Notes: generated by a model not told the origin, from the sequence alone. 64,000 nucleotides of DNA from Erinaceus europaeus (GCF_950295315.1 NC_080162.1:71306697-71370696), one strand, 5' to 3'; counted from the stretch's first letter, positions 23,151 to 35,768 are shown. Program-made: numbers and translations.

Positions 23151-23787
23151 GTAAATAAATGATAAAATAAACAATAAGGCAAATTGAATAAGATAATAAG
23201 CTTGATGAAAAATTTTACATCAACTATAGCAAAGGGTTAATACAGTATTGAGGAAACTTGAATATTTAAGAAAAGTAACCCAGTCCATGTAGGTGTCAAA
23301 ATTTCACTTACAGGCTAGGGATATAACTTAGTGGTAGAGTGCTTAAGAGTTTTTTCTTTTATTTTCTGAGAAAGACCACAGGTGGAAACCAGACCTGAGG
23401 TCTCATGCAGGCAAGGCCTGTGCTCTGTCTGAGGAACCACCTCCCTCACCACTTTCTTTAACCAAAAATATTAACACTGTCCACTGCTGTGGGCATTGTT
23501 GTGTAATTGGTATACTCATCTTCTGCTGGGAGTGTTCTAAATTGTTACCCTGTTCCAGATAGAATTCCAAACTTAGGTATTCATCTTAAGGAGATAATTT
23601 TCAAGAAGGAATGACAACTCTGTAACTTGGAAGTGGGTGGTGGACATTCATTATACTACCCTCTCATCTTTGCATATATCTGACATTTTCCATAGTAAAA
23701 ATTTGGCTTTTTAACACTTTGAATATAGCTGTGTTCTTAATTAATCTAGTAGACACTATATCTGTTGAGCTCAAAATTGAGGAAAAA

Positions 23788-23965
23788 GAGGCTGTAAGTT
23801 AGCTCACCTGGTAACACACACACTTCACCATGTGCAAGGTCCTGGGTTTGAGCACCTGGCCATCACATGGGAGGACTATATGAAAGGAAAAGCTTCATAG
23901 TGCTCTGGTACTTCTCCTTTCCTCTCTGTCTTTCTCTCCCTCTTTGTCTCTAGCTGGAAAAATGG
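23788..23965 (+). mobile_element. S5 SINE
   Basis: Forward: agttagctcacctggtaaca and catcacatgggaggactata. Confidence 0.75.
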
Positions 23966-24372
23966 AGGAGGGATGGGTAGGAGAAGGGAGAAAAGGAATC
24001 CACTGGGAGCACTTGTGCAGATGCAAAGCACATGGGAGAGGGTTAGTCAGTAGCAGTGGGGTTGCCCATGCTCCTGGTCCCAGCTCTGCAGGAAAAACAA
24101 AAAGAAAAGAAACAGAGCAGATACCCCAGCATAGGTGTTGGGGGCATAGTCGCATAGTTAGAGCCCAGAAGGAAGTGGGAGGGTGCCAGTAAGAGCTCCC
24201 AGTCTGAGCTAGAACACCTACCAACAGGCTTCAAGACAGAGGGGTTCCTTGACTTTAAGGAACTGCTAGTCTGCAGGAAGTAAGAATTAAATAAAATAAA
24301 TAAATAAAATTTAAAAACTGCTCCAGCGGAGCAAACATACTTCTCAGTTTCAGGATGAAAGCGATACATTCG

Positions 24373-24707
24373 AGGGCCAGGCAGTTGCGCAGTAGGTTAA
24401 GTGCACATGGCGCCAAGCGCAGGAACCAGCATAAGGATCCTGGTTCAAGCCCCTGGCTCCCTACCTGTAGGGGAGTCGCCTCACAAGTGGTAAAGCAGGT
24501 CTGCCGGTGTCAATCTTTCTCTTCCCTCTCTGTCTCCCCTCCTCTCTCAATTTCTCTCTGTCCTATCCAACAACAACAACATGAGTGGCAACAGTAATAA
24601 TAACGACAACAAGGGCAACAAAAAAATGGAGGAAAAATGGCCTCCAGGAGCAGTGGATTCGTGGTGCAAGCTCCCAAGTCCCAGCAATAACCCTGGAGAC
24701 AACAGAA
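24373..24707 (+). mobile_element. S1L SINE
   Basis: Forward, full length, with the complete 3' extension (ccaggagcagtggattcgtg). Confidence 0.93.
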
Positions 24708-24792
24708 AGGAAAGAGACATATTTAACTAAGGGAAAATTGAAGTATTACAGTATAAATGATATATAGTTCATCTCAAAGTAGTAGATAATAA

Positions 24793-24957
<165 letters not shown>

Positions 24958-24985
24958 TGACTGGAGTGTGTTAAAGAATGGTAAA

Positions 24986-25202
24986 TAGGGGCCTGATGGT
25001 GCACACTTGGTTAAGCGCACATGTTACAATGCGCAAGAACCCGGTTTGAGCCCCCAGCCCCCACCTGCAGGGGGAACGCTTTGCAACTGGTGAAGCAGTG
25101 TTGCCAGTATCTTTCTGTCTCTCCCTCTCTCTCACCCCTACCCCTCTCGATTTCTGGCTGTCTCTATCCAGTAAATAAAATTTAAAAAATTTAAAAAAAA
25201 AA
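24986..25202 (+). mobile_element. S2 SINE with TSD
   Basis: Forward. aaagaatggtaaa at 24973-24985 and 25203-25215. It begins about 35 bases past a DNAAF9 donor site. Confidence 0.92.
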
Positions 25203-25261
25203 AAAGAATGGTAAACAGTCTGCTAAGGAATGCCCTTGGGGTAGGGCATGGCCAGGAGAGA

Positions 25262-25436
25262 AGGGCTAGGAGATAACTCATGTGATAGAGCACACACTTT
25301 ACCACTGCACAAGGACCTCAAGCCCCTCACACCACATAAGAGCACCATGCAAAAAGAATGAAAAAGTGGGCTGGGGGGTGGCAGGATTGGACATGCATGA
25401 GACTCCGGCTCTACACATGCCAACAGAAAGCCCCAG
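25262..25436 (+). mobile_element. S5 SINE
   Basis: Forward: gagataactcatgtgatag head. Its last 55 bases are part of the duplicated segment. Confidence 0.75.
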
Positions 25437-25553
25437 AATTGTCCCTCTTCCTGGTAACATTTTATTTTATTTTTAGTTTTATTTTGGTAGGACAGGTAGA
25501 AATTGAGAGAGGAAAGGAAGATCGAGAGGAGGAGAGAATAGTAGATACCTGCA
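25382..25553 (+). repeat. 172-base duplicated segment, copy 1
   Basis: It runs from the tail of an S5 into an inverted S2. By eye it is identical to 26488-26659. Because this copy reads continuously through both SINEs, it is the likely donor. Confidence 0.9.
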
Positions 25554-25663
25554 GACCTGCTCTGCTGTGAAGCATCCCCCCTACAGGTGGGGAGCAGGGC
25601 TCAGTCCTGGGTCCTTCTGCATGACAAAGTGTGTGCTAACAGGGTATGCCAGCACCTGGCCCT
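25460..25663 (-). mobile_element. S2 SINE
   Basis: Inverted; its left 94 bases are included in the duplicated segment. Confidence 0.8.
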
Positions 25664-25930
25664 GGCTGTTTCTTCTGACTATTTGGACCCAAAAGGGATT
25701 TGAGGACCCTAGAGTTCCCTACATAGTTCTGCTCTTGGATGACCACATGGTTCGATCACTCACTCCACTGGAAGTTGGCCCGTGCCCTGGGAACAATGTC
25801 AGAGCCTCTGGGGATGAGACATAGCAATGGCACCCAGGAACCCTGGGCCCTAGAGTAGTAGGGTCCCTTCCTGGTCACTAAGCCTCCTAGTCCTACTGCC
25901 CTCAACTCAGCATCTGCTGCCAGGTGGTGA

Positions 25931-26089
<159 letters not shown>

Positions 26090-26487
26090 TGACAGCCTCC
26101 ACTAGTATTCTACAGACTACAGATGTTTCATAACTCTCAAAACCCACCCTCTGGGCTTTACACCGTCAGGTTTTTCCATTCATCCTTCCCTACCAAGGGC
26201 CTTCCTTTCTCCAAGCTCAGCAAGTCCACAGTGAAAAAGCCTCAGTGACCTTCCCAAAAGAACCTAGATCTGTCAGCAGGAGCTGCCCCATTATTGAGAT
26301 CCTCAGCTCCAGTAATGACTCTGCCAGTCTTAGTGCCTTTCCCTGGCCTTCCTTCTGTCTCCAGTAGGCCTGTTTATCAGTCTTAGACCTCTTACAGCTC
26401 TGCTGTAGGAAGCCACTGAGAGTTATAAGCTTAGAACCCTCTGGATTCTGATAGGAAAAATAGATGATAACCTGTAAAAGACTCTCT

Positions 26488-26659
26488 CAGGATTGGACAT
26501 GCATGAGACTCCGGCTCTACACATGCCAACAGAAAGCCCCAGAATTGTCCCTCTTCCTGGTAACATTTTATTTTATTTTTAGTTTTATTTTGGTAGGACA
26601 GGTAGAAATTGAGAGAGGAAAGGAAGATCGAGAGGAGGAGAGAATAGTAGATACCTGCA
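26488..26659 (+). repeat. 172-base duplicated segment, copy 2
   Basis: It starts and stops abruptly inside the two SINEs it includes, with no A tail or TSD, which points to a DNA-level copying event or an assembly artefact rather than retrotransposition. Confidence 0.9.
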
Positions 26660-26692
26660 TATACTCAGGTAAAAAATACTCAGGGTATTTTT

Positions 26693-26958
26693 TAATATTT
26701 ATTGATTCCCTTTTTGTTGCCCTTATTGTTTTATTGTTATAGTTATTATTGTTGTCATTGATGTCTTTGTTGTTGAATAGGACAAAGAGAAATGGAGAGA
26801 GGAGGGGGAGAGAAAGATAGACACCTGCAGCCCTGCTTTACCGCCTGTGAAGCGACTTCCCTGCAGGTGGGAAGCCGGGGGCTCAAACCGGGATCCTTAT
26901 GCTGGTCTTTGCACTTTGCGCCACCTGCACTTAACTCTCTGTGCTACTGCCCAACTCC
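26693..26958 (-). mobile_element. S1 SINE with TSD
   Basis: Inverted. Flanks ctcagggtattttt and ctcaaggtattttt. Confidence 0.92.
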
Positions 26959-26977
26959 CTCAAGGTATTTTTAAAGA

Positions 26978-27100
26978 CTTTATTAATGAGGAGAGAGAAA
27001 AAGAAGCAGACATGGCTCTGGTACATGTGCTACTCGGGATCAAACTTGGGACCTCATGCCTGGGAGCCCAACACTTTATCCACTTCCTGACTCACCTCTG
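26978..27100 (-). mobile_element. S4 SINE
   Basis: Inverted: ggctctggtacatgtgctac to tttatccacttcctgac. Confidence 0.78.
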
Positions 27101-27224
27101 TCAAAGTCTTTATCCTGGTTCTTTGGCCTCACTTACTTTACTGAATCTAAAACTTTACCCCCCACAAAATCCCCCACCCCTTCAGGCTACAACAATCACC
27201 CCCCTCACCTACATTAGAGGTTTT

Positions 27225-27482
27225 GTTCTTTTTTTTAATTTAATTTAATTTTTTGAATTTTTTTCCCTTTTTTTGCCCTTCTTGTTTATCATCGTTGTTG
27301 TTGGATAGGACAGAGAGAAATTGAGAGGAGGTGAGGACAGAGAGGGGAAAAGATAGACACCTGAAAACCTGCTTTACTACCTTTGACGCGAACCCCCTGC
27401 AGGTGGGGAGCTGGGGAACTGGGATCCTGATGCTGGTCTGTGCGCTTTGCGCCAAGTGAGCTTAACCTGCTGCGCCACCGCT
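27225..27482 (-). mobile_element. S1 SINE with TSD
   Basis: Inverted; ttagaggtttt at 27214-27224 and 27483-27493. Confidence 0.92.
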
Positions 27483-27534
27483 TTAGAGGTTTTAATGCCT
27501 TCCTCTTACTTCTCCCTCATCATCACTTACTTCT

Positions 27535-27795
27535 TTTATTTATTTATTTATTTTCCATTTTTGTTGCCCTTGTTGTTTTTCGTTGTTGTTGTTGTTATTG
27601 TCATTGTTGGATAGGACAGAGAGAAATGGAGAGAGGAGGGGAAGACAGAGGGGGAGAGAAAGACAGACAACTGCAGACCTGCTTCACCGCTTGTGAAGTG
27701 ACTCCCCTGCAGGTGGGGAGCCAGCTGGTCCTTGTGCTTTGCGCCAGCTGCACTTAACCCGCTGCCCTACCACCCTGCCCTTCCACCCGACTCCC
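27535..27795 (-). mobile_element. S1 SINE
   Basis: Inverted; the B-box region is deleted (gagccagctggtccttgtg), and the head carries a short duplication. Confidence 0.9.
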
Positions 27796-27908
27796 TTTTT
27801 TTTTTTTTTAACCAGGGCTCCACTGACTATTAGTGATGCTGGGGATCCAACCTGGGACCTCACAGATACAAGTCCTGTGTGCTATCTCTGTGCTGTCCAC
27901 CCAGCTCC
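27796..27908 (-). mobile_element. S3-like SINE, diverged
   Basis: Inverted: T13, then accagggctccactgact and a worn head. Confidence 0.5.
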
Positions 27909-27924
27909 TTTCTTCTTTATTTAG

Positions 27925-28010
27925 ACCTGCTCTTGATTGAACCTGGGACTTTGGAGCCTCAGGCATGAGAGTTTCTTTGCATAACCATTATGCTCTCTAC
28001 CCCTTCCCTC
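27925..28010 (-). mobile_element. S3 SINE fragment
   Basis: Inverted head half: ttgaacctgggactttggag to ccattatgctctctacc. Confidence 0.75.
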
Positions 28011-28117
28011 CCCCCCCCCATATACACACCCTTGACCTCTTTCTTATTCATTATTTTATTGCTTTCCTTTCTTCTACATTTTGGGAACACCATACCTCTT
28101 TCTTAAAATTTGTTTGT

Positions 28118-28344
28118 GGGGGCCAGGCAGTGGCGCACTTGGTTAAGCGCGCACATCACATTACAGTGCGCAAGTATCCAGGTTCAAGCCCCTGGTCCCC
28201 ACCTGCAGGGGGAAAGCTTCACGAATGGTGAAGCAGGGCTGCAGGTGTGTCTCTGTCTCTCTCCCTCTCTGTCTTCCCCTCTCAGTTTCTCTGTCTCTAT
28301 ACAATAATAAATAAAACATTAAAAAAAGCATTTGAAAAAAAAAG
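28118..28344 (+). mobile_element. S2 SINE with TSD, nested beside S4
   Basis: Forward. atttgtttgt at 28108-28117 and 28345-28354; the right copy is the tail of an older S4. Confidence 0.9.
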
Positions 28345-28482
28345 ATTTGTTTGTTTACGAGAAAAAGGGGGAGAGAGAAAGAACCAAAGCATCACTCTGG
28401 CACATGTGATACCAGGGATTGAATTTGAAACTTCACACTTGAAAGTCCAACAACGTATCCACTGTGCCACCTCCTGGGTCAC
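28345..28482 (-). mobile_element. S4 SINE
   Basis: Inverted: catcactctggcacatgtga to cactgtgccacctcctggg. Confidence 0.85.
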
Positions 28483-28931
28483 ACTTGCCCTTTTTTTTTA
28501 ATGTCTTCAGTCAGTCCTAACCCCCATGTCATCAATTTATAGACAACTGCACATCCACTTACCCTTCCTGCACATACCTTTGGCCACTTAGGCAACTGCT
28601 GAGACCCACCTCCTCCATCTCTGCTATGGGTAACTTGTTTTGTGCCTCCTTAGATACCTCTTCCACAGGGCTGAGCTGCTCTTTCTTTCCAGTGACTGCA
28701 TAGATAGCTCCCACTTAGGGTCTCCGAGTCTCGCAAGTACTTCAGGTGCAAAGCAAAACTCTTTCTTCTGCAACTCTTCCCATACTCTAGCAGTTACCTT
28801 CTGCACTAATGGTGTCTACCCAGTGACCCATCCAGTCAAGATAGATACTTCCACTGCTCCTCCATCTCTTATGTCATTCTTTCTAACTTGCCATGGCAAT
28901 TCTTCCTGACCATCTGCACCATTAGTCTTAG

Positions 28932-29228
<297 letters not shown>

Positions 29229-29484
29229 TAATCAACACCCCTTAGGGCTACTATTAGCCCTACAGCACAAACCCTCTCCCCGCTGGTCTGCACTGTGTGC
29301 TCAGCCCACATCTTCAGGGACACATGAGAAGGAGGGGGGCAGATTGTAGGCAATCTCAAGCTGTTTCCATTTCTACTTCCCAAGACAGGCTGAAATCATT
29401 AGGTTGTTTAACAAGGACCTAGGGTGAAACCTAGTTGTTCCATGTGTCCCTGGGTCAGCCTGGTGTTCAAATTCAAAATGAAAT

Positions 29485-29921
29485 GTCCTTTCCTTGATGT
29501 ATTTACCAATGAGAGAGAGAGTGAGCCAGAGTATCACTCTGGCACATGGAATACCAGGGATCAAAATTAGCTTAAGAATCCAACATTTGGGGGCCAGGTG
29601 GTAGCACAGTGGGTTAAGCGCACATGGCGCAAAAGCTCAAGGACCAGAGTAAGGATCCCGGTTCGAGTCCTGGGCTCCCCACCTGCAGGAGTGGTCACTT
29701 CATGGGCCATGAAGCAGGTCTGCAGGTGTCTTTCTCTCCCTCCTCTCTCAATCTCTCTCTGTCCTATACAATAATAACAACAGCAATGGCAACAAAATGG
29801 GAAAAATAACCTCCAAGAGCAGTGGATTCATAGTGCAGGCACCGAACCCCAGCAATAACCCTGGAGGCAAAATAATAATAATAATCCAGAATTTTATCCT
29901 TTGTGTCACCTCCTGGGCCAC
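29485..29921 (-). mobile_element. S4 SINE split by S1L
   Basis: Left part to 29588 (tatcactctggcacatgga), right part from 29883 (tgtcacctcctgggcca). Confidence 0.8.
29590..29882 (+). mobile_element. S1L SINE nested in S4
   Basis: Forward. Flanks aatccaacattt and aatccagaattt; the caagggcaac block is missing. Confidence 0.9.
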
Positions 29922-29951
29922 TAATTTGGTTTTTCTCTCTTTCTTTTTTTT

Positions 29952-30046
29952 TTTGATTTTTTTATTAGTGATTTAATAATGATTTACAAGATTATGGTAT
30001 AAGAAGGATACAGTTACCACCACAGAGTTCTATATCCCCTCCCCCT
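29952..30046 (-). mobile_element. LINE-like 3' end, heavily 5'-truncated
   Basis: On the complementary strand it ends with the same aatcattattaaatcactaa terminus as the copy at 12480-12640. Only about 95 bases are retained. Confidence 0.55.
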
Positions 30047-30067
30047 CCTCTCTTTCTTTCTTTCTTT

Positions 30068-30244
30068 CTTTTTTTAAATAGAGACAGAAAATGAGAGGGA
30101 AGGGTAAGAGAAAGAGAGACACCTGTTACAGTGCTTTACCACTCATGAAGCTTCCCCTGTAAAGATGGGGGTGAGGGGCTTGATGCCAGTTTCTTGCACA
30201 TGATAACATATGTGCTCAACGAGTTGCACCACTAACTAGCCCCA
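30068..30244 (-). mobile_element. S2 SINE
   Basis: Inverted, preceded by a (TTTC)n run; head caacgagttgcaccactaac. Confidence 0.8.
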
Positions 30245-30252
30245 CTAAATAA

Positions 30253-30301
30253 GTTTTGTTTTGTTTTGTTTTGTTTTGTTTTGTTTTGTTTTGTTTTGTT
30301 T
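30253..30301. repeat. (TTTTG)n microsatellite
   Basis: Nearly ten perfect units, apparently the expanded A tail (CAAAA on the other strand) of the adjacent S3. Confidence 0.95.
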
Positions 30302-30417
30302 GCCAGAGCACACTGCTCAGCTCTGGCTTATGTTAGTGCCAGTGATTGAACCTTGGGCATTGGAACCTCAGGCACAAGAGACTTTTTGCATAACCAGTAT
30401 GCTGTCTCTCTCCTTCC
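30302..30417 (-). mobile_element. S3 SINE
   Basis: Inverted: actgctcagctctggctta to ataaccagtatgctgtctc. Confidence 0.85.
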
Positions 30418-30420
30418 CAA

Positions 30421-30548
30421 AATGTTTTATTTATTTATAAATAAGAGAGGAGGGAATCATAGAATCACTCAGGCAAATGCAGTGCTGGGGGTTGAACTCG
30501 GAACCTCAATAAACTGCAAGCTTTGGGCACTAAGCCTTTTAGCACAGC
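30421..30548 (-). mobile_element. S4 SINE, diverged
   Basis: Inverted: agaatcactcaggcaaatgc. Confidence 0.65.
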
Positions 30549-30589
30549 CTCAAATGTCTGAGCTTATTCTAGAACTCTAGAATCTTTAT

Positions 30590-30788
30590 TTAATCTTTAT
30601 TTATTTTTTGGATAGAGACAGCCAGAAATTGAGAGGAAGGGGGAGATAGGGAGACAGAGAGACACCTGCAGCCCTACTTCACCACTTGTGAAGCTTTTCC
30701 CCTGCAGATAGGGACCAGGGGCTTGAACCTGGGTCCTTGAACACTGTAACATGTGCACTCAACCAGGTGCGCCACCACCCAGCCCCCC
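30590..30788 (-). mobile_element. S2 SINE
   Basis: Inverted and well preserved (ctcaaccaggtgcgccacca). Confidence 0.9.
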
Positions 30789-30794
30789 ACCCTT

Positions 30795-31250
30795 TTTTTT
30801 AAAGAGAGAAATACAAAGAATGAGAAGGCACAGCACTGCTCAGCTCTGGCTTTTGGTGCTAGTGAGTATTGAACCTGAGACTTTGGAGTTTGCCATGAAA
30901 ATCTTTTACAGGGAGTCGGCGGTAGAGCAGCGGGTTAAGCGCACGTGGCGCAAAGCACAAGGACCGGCTTAAGGATGCTGGTTCTAGCCCCCAGCTCCTC
31001 ACCTGCAGGGGAGTCGCTTCACAAGTGGTGAAGCAGGTCTGCAGGTATCTGTCTTTCTCTCCCCCTCTCTGTCTTCCCCTCCTCTCTCCACTTCCCTCTG
31101 TCCTGTCCAACATTGGTGACATCAATAACAACAACAATAAAACAAGGACAACAAAAGGGAATAAATAAATAAAACTTTTTAAAAAGGCATTATCTTTATT
31201 AAAAAAAAAAAAAGAAAACCTTTTATATAATCATAATGTTCTCTCCCCAG
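30795..31250 (-). mobile_element. S3 SINE split by S1
   Basis: Left part to 30909; the head resumes after 31226 with ataatgttctctcccc. Confidence 0.75.
30911..31212 (+). mobile_element. S1 SINE nested in S3
   Basis: Forward. Flanks gaaaatctttta and gaaaacctttta. Confidence 0.9.
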
Positions 31251-31359
31251 ACCCTGGGACTTATCTTTTATACTGAGAACTGGCAACCTGTATATAGGCT
31301 ATATTTTTCTCAAACTCACGTGGGTAAATTCATTATTTAATATTATTTATTTAGTTAGT

Positions 31360-31478
31360 TATTTATTTCCAGGGCACTGTTCAGCTCTGGCTTATAGTGG
31401 TCATGGAGATTAAACCTGGGACTGTTGGTGCCTCAGGAATGAAAGGCTTTTTGCATCACTATTATGCTCCCCAGCCCT
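31360..31478 (-). mobile_element. S3 SINE
   Basis: Inverted: actgttcagctctggctta. Confidence 0.82.
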
Positions 31479-31487
31479 ATAAAAGTC

Positions 31488-31654
31488 TTTTTTTTTTTTT
31501 TATTGGATACAGAGAGAGCTTGAGAGGAAGAGGGAGGGAGAGAGACAGACACCTGCGGCACTGCTTCACCACTTGTGAAGCTTTCCCCCTGTAAGTAGGA
31601 ACCAGGGGCTTGAACCTTGTACACTCAACTAGGTGTGTCACCACCCAATCCCCA
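31488..31654 (-). mobile_element. S2 SINE, shortened head
   Basis: Inverted; the gtccttgcacattgtaac block is deleted. Confidence 0.82.
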
Positions 31655-31674
31655 TCACCTGGATGAAATCCTTT

Positions 31675-31997
31675 TTGGGGTTTGGGCGGTGACACAACAG
31701 GTAAGCACACTTAGTATGAAGTGCAAGGACCCGTGCAAGGATCCCATTGTGAGCCCCCAGTTCCCTAACTGCAGGGAGGTCACTTCACAGGCAGTGAAGT
31801 AGGTCTGCAGGTATCTGTCTTTCTTTCTGTCTCCCTCTCTGTCTCCCCCTCCTCTCTTAATTTCTCTCTGTCCTATCCAGTAAAAATGGAAAAAATGGCC
31901 ACCAGGAGCAGTGGATTTGTAATGCAGGCACTGAGCCCTAGTGATAATCCTAGAGGCAAAAATAAATCAATAAATCAACAAACAAACAAACAAATAT
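31675..31997 (+). mobile_element. S1L SINE lacking the CAA-repeat tail
   Basis: Forward; it passes straight from cctatccagtaaaaatgg to the 3' extension, without caagggcaacaaaaggg. Confidence 0.88.
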
Positions 31998-32003
31998 TCT
32001 TAA

Positions 32004-32465
<462 letters not shown>

Positions 32466-33271
32466 TGATTTGTGGGGCATGCCAGACATCTTGCTTCTGA
32501 GATCACATAAGATTGGGCATGTTCAGGGTAGTATGGCCATAGACTGTCTTGCTGCTTTCATGCCACAGAGGAAACCTAAATAAGTAAATAAATAAAGTCC
32601 TTAGCCCATTTGCTCTGGCAGCCTCATTGAAGAGGGCAACTTGACCTTGGTGAATCAGTATCTCTAGGGGGTTCAGGTAACATAGAGCCCTGCTCTGTCA
32701 CCCTGTTCAAGCAACCACAGAAGTTCTCTCTTCATTCCTTTTCCTGGAAAAACCATAGTTAAATCAATAAAAGTCAAGTAAAAACACTGAATCCAGAGAC
32801 TGCTCATAGGTCTATTGGGAAATCCTGAGGCCTGGATGGCAACCCCCTGGTGAGTCCTCTGAACTCCAGGCTGACTCCCAGGCTCTATCCCAGTTCTCTT
32901 CCCACTGGGGCCTTTTCTTGACAGGTTGTGGGGGAAAAGCTGAAAGAGGCAGAGTCCAGGCCCCAGCAGTGGTTTATGTTAGCAGTTCCAGTAATAAGCA
33001 GGTAGGAGAGGGATCAGGAGTCCCTGCTTTGAACTTGAAGAAGCCCTTCATACCCCAGTGTTACAGGGACTGGACAGCCTCATTGTTCCTGGGGAGGACA
33101 CCATGAACATCTCAAGATACAGTCCTTTCAGTTTGCATTAATCAGAAGCAGAACTTGGACAAGGATTTGAGTGCTAGTGATTTCTTTGAAAATTATTAAG
33201 AGAGCACGCTAGATTTGACCCCCAGACCAGGAAAGGTGACAGCTGAGCAGTGCTCTGACAAAAACAAAAGT

Positions 33272-33588
33272 GAAGATGGGGGAAATAGCATAATGGTTAT
33301 GCAAAGAGACTCCAACGTCCCAGGCTCAGAGAGGCCAGTCAGTGCTACATTCAGTTGAGTGCACATGTTACAAAGTGCAAGGAACCAGGTTCAAGCCTTC
33401 GGTCTCCACCTATAAGGGGAAAGCTTCATGAGTGGTGAAGCAGTGCCGCAGATATCTTTCCTTTCTTTCCCTCTCTATTCCCCCTTCCCTCGAGATTTTG
33501 CTCTATCTCTATCTAATAAATAATAAATAAAAATAAAAACCCCAGATTCAGTCCCCTGTACCATTATAACCTGAGCAGTGTGGTCTGG
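33272..33588 (+). mobile_element. S3 SINE split by S2
   Basis: Left part aaatagcataatggttatg to 33329; right part from about 33540. Confidence 0.78.
33331..33538 (+). mobile_element. S2 SINE nested in S3
   Basis: Forward. Flanks cccaggctcag and cccagattcag. Confidence 0.85.
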
Positions 33589-33904
33589 GAGGAAAATGTG
33601 GGGGTAGGGGGAGAGAAGGAGGAGGAGAAAGAAGAGGAAGAAATTATAGACACTAGGAGGAAGTTGGGGAACTCTCAAGAGAAGGAAAGGGGAGACAGCA
33701 GCCACCAAAGGGTGATACCAAATCAGTGCCACTGTGGGCAACTGAAGCTTAATCCCATTAGGAACTCTTGACTTCCTCCCAGAGACCCTTCCATCAGTCA
33801 TTGCTCGAGAGCTGCTGGTAGGAAGGTATTACAATTCCTATGTACTTCTAGTCTTTCATGGGTCAGAGTAGGCTATCCTGCTAGGATGGTAGACTTATTT
33901 ATGT

Positions 33905-33980
33905 ACTTGTTTTTATACCGTCAATGTTAGCTCTGGGGCTTAGTGCCTGCACAAGTACTCCACCATTCCCAGTGGCTTTT
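33905..33980 (-). mobile_element. S1L 3' fragment
   Basis: Inverted extension only: gctctggggcttagtgcctg. Confidence 0.55.
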
Positions 33981-33989
33981 TTTTCCCCC

Positions 33990-34178
33990 CTATTTCTTTA
34001 TTTTCTGGCAGAGACAGAAATAGAGAGAAAGAGAGAAAAGGAGAGAAAAAAGACACTTGCAGTACTACTCCACTATTTATGAAGCCTACCTCCCTACAGG
34101 TGGGTGTCAGTGGCTTGAACACAAGTCTTTGAGCATGGTAACATGTGCACTCTACCAGGTATGCCATTGCCTGGCCCT
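33990..34178 (-). mobile_element. S2 SINE
   Basis: Inverted: aacatgtgcactctaccagg. Confidence 0.8.
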
Positions 34179-34189
34179 TATTTAGTTTA

Positions 34190-34279
34190 TTTCTTTTTGG
34201 TGTTGTTGTTTGTTTTGTTTTGTTTTTGACAGGACAGAGAGAAATTGAAAGGGAGGAAGAGAAATAGAGAGATACCTGG
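34190..34279 (-). mobile_element. S1/S2 fragment
   Basis: Inverted tail and body (gacaggacagagagaaattg), cut at 34279 by the next SINE. Confidence 0.6.
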
Positions 34280-34280
34280 A

Positions 34281-34510
34281 GAGGAGCCAGGCAGTGGCAT
34301 ACCTATTTAAGCAAACATATAGTGTGCAAGGACCCAGGTTCAAGCTCCTGGTCCCCACCTGCAGGGCAAAGCCTCACAAGTAGTGAAGCAGGGCTACAGG
34401 TGTCTCTCTATCTCTCTCCCTCTCTATCTTCTCCTCCCCTCTCAATTTATCTCTGCCTCTGTCCAGTGATAAAAATTATTTATTTTTACCAGAATATAAT
34501 TTTTTTAAAA
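34281..34510 (+). mobile_element. S2 SINE
   Basis: Forward: gccaggcagtggcataccta to the A-rich end. Confidence 0.88.
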
Positions 34511-34515
34511 AAGAC

Positions 34516-34700
34516 GTTGAGGGCTGGGGAGACAGCAAAAAGGTTATGCCAGACTTTCAGGCCTGAAGCTCTGAACTTCCAAGTTCAGTCTCCAGCACCA
34601 CCATAAGCCAAAGCTGAGCAGTGCTCTGGTCTTTCTCTCTGCATCTGTCTCTCTGTATCTCTCTCCCCCCTTGTTAAAACAAAATAAAATGTTAAAAAAA
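34516..34700 (+). mobile_element. S3 SINE, long form
   Basis: Forward; it retains the ctctgcatctgtctctctg pyrimidine 3' part that most copies here lack. Confidence 0.8.
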
Positions 34701-34711
34701 GAAAGGTTTGA

Positions 34712-35062
34712 TGAGAGTCGGGCAGTAGTGCAGTGGGTTAAGCGCACATGGCGCAAAGCGCAAGGACTAGAGTAAGGATCCTGGTTCGAGCCCCCGGCTC
34801 CCCACCTGCAGGGGAGTCGCTTCACAGGCGGTGAAGCAGGTCTGCAGGTCTCTTATCTTTCTCTCCCCCACTGTCTTCCCGTCCTCTCTCTATTTCTGTC
34901 TGTCCTATCCAACGACAGCAACAACAACAATAGTAATAATAACCACAACAATGATGGAACAACAAGGGCAACAAAAGGGGAAAAAATGGTCTTCAGGAGC
35001 AGTGGATTCGTGGTGCAGGCACTGAGTCCACCTGGCAGTAACCCTGGGGGCAAAAAAAAAAA
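34712..35062 (+). mobile_element. S1L SINE, full length
   Basis: Forward, about 350 bases with the whole extension. Short flanks aggtttgat and agatttgat. Confidence 0.93.
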
Positions 35063-35079
35063 AGATTTGATTTAAAAAA

Positions 35080-35214
35080 CAGAGAGAGAGACACCAGGAG
35101 CACAGCTTCACCCACCACTCATTAAGATTATCTCCTACAGGAAGGGGGGCTTGAACCTGGTTCCTTGTGAATGGTAATATGTGTGCTCACCCAGATGTGC
35201 CATTGCCCATCCTC
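35080..35214 (-). mobile_element. S2 SINE fragment
   Basis: Inverted head half with gaatggtaatatgtgtgctc. Confidence 0.65.
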
Positions 35215-35260
35215 CACTTAGAATTTTATTTAGCCTCCACTTAGAATTTGATTTACGTAT

Positions 35261-35373
35261 TTTACCAGAGTACTACTAAACTCTGGCTTCTCATGGTGCT
35301 GGGTATTGAACCTGTAATCTTTTGTGCCTCAGGCACGAAAGTTTTTCTGCATAAGTACTATGCTATCCCCCAA
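35261..35373 (-). mobile_element. S3 SINE
   Basis: Inverted: ttaccagagtactactaaac. Confidence 0.78.
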
Positions 35374-35394
35374 GATTCCTATTTATTTTTATTC

Positions 35395-35525
35395 ATTTGC
35401 TTATTTATTTTTATCAGAAAATTTCTCAGCCCTGATTTCTGATGGTATTGGAGGATTGAACCTGGGAGCTCAGAGCCTCAGGCATGAAAGACATTTTGCA
35501 TAACCACTATGCAAACTCCTCAGTC
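35395..35525 (-). mobile_element. S3 SINE
   Basis: Inverted, next to the previous one but separately inserted: gattgaacctgggagctcag. Confidence 0.78.
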
Positions 35526-35547
35526 TTCCCATTTACTTTCAATAAAT

Positions 35548-35768
35548 GATGGGGGGAGGGGGTTGCACCTGGTTGAGTACACGTTACAGTGTGCAAGGAT
35601 CTGAGTTCAAGTCCCTGGTCTCCACCTGCAGGGGGGAAACATTTGCAAGTGGTGATGCTGTGCTGCAGGTGTCTTTTTCTCTCCCTCTCTGTCTACCCTT
35701 AACCCTCTTGATTTCTGGCTGTCACTATTCAATAAATAAAAGATAATAAGAAAACTTTTTTAAAAAAT
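35548..35768 (+). mobile_element. S2 SINE
   Basis: Forward: cacctggttgagtacacgtt. It ends 50 bases before the penultimate DNAAF9 exon. Confidence 0.85.
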
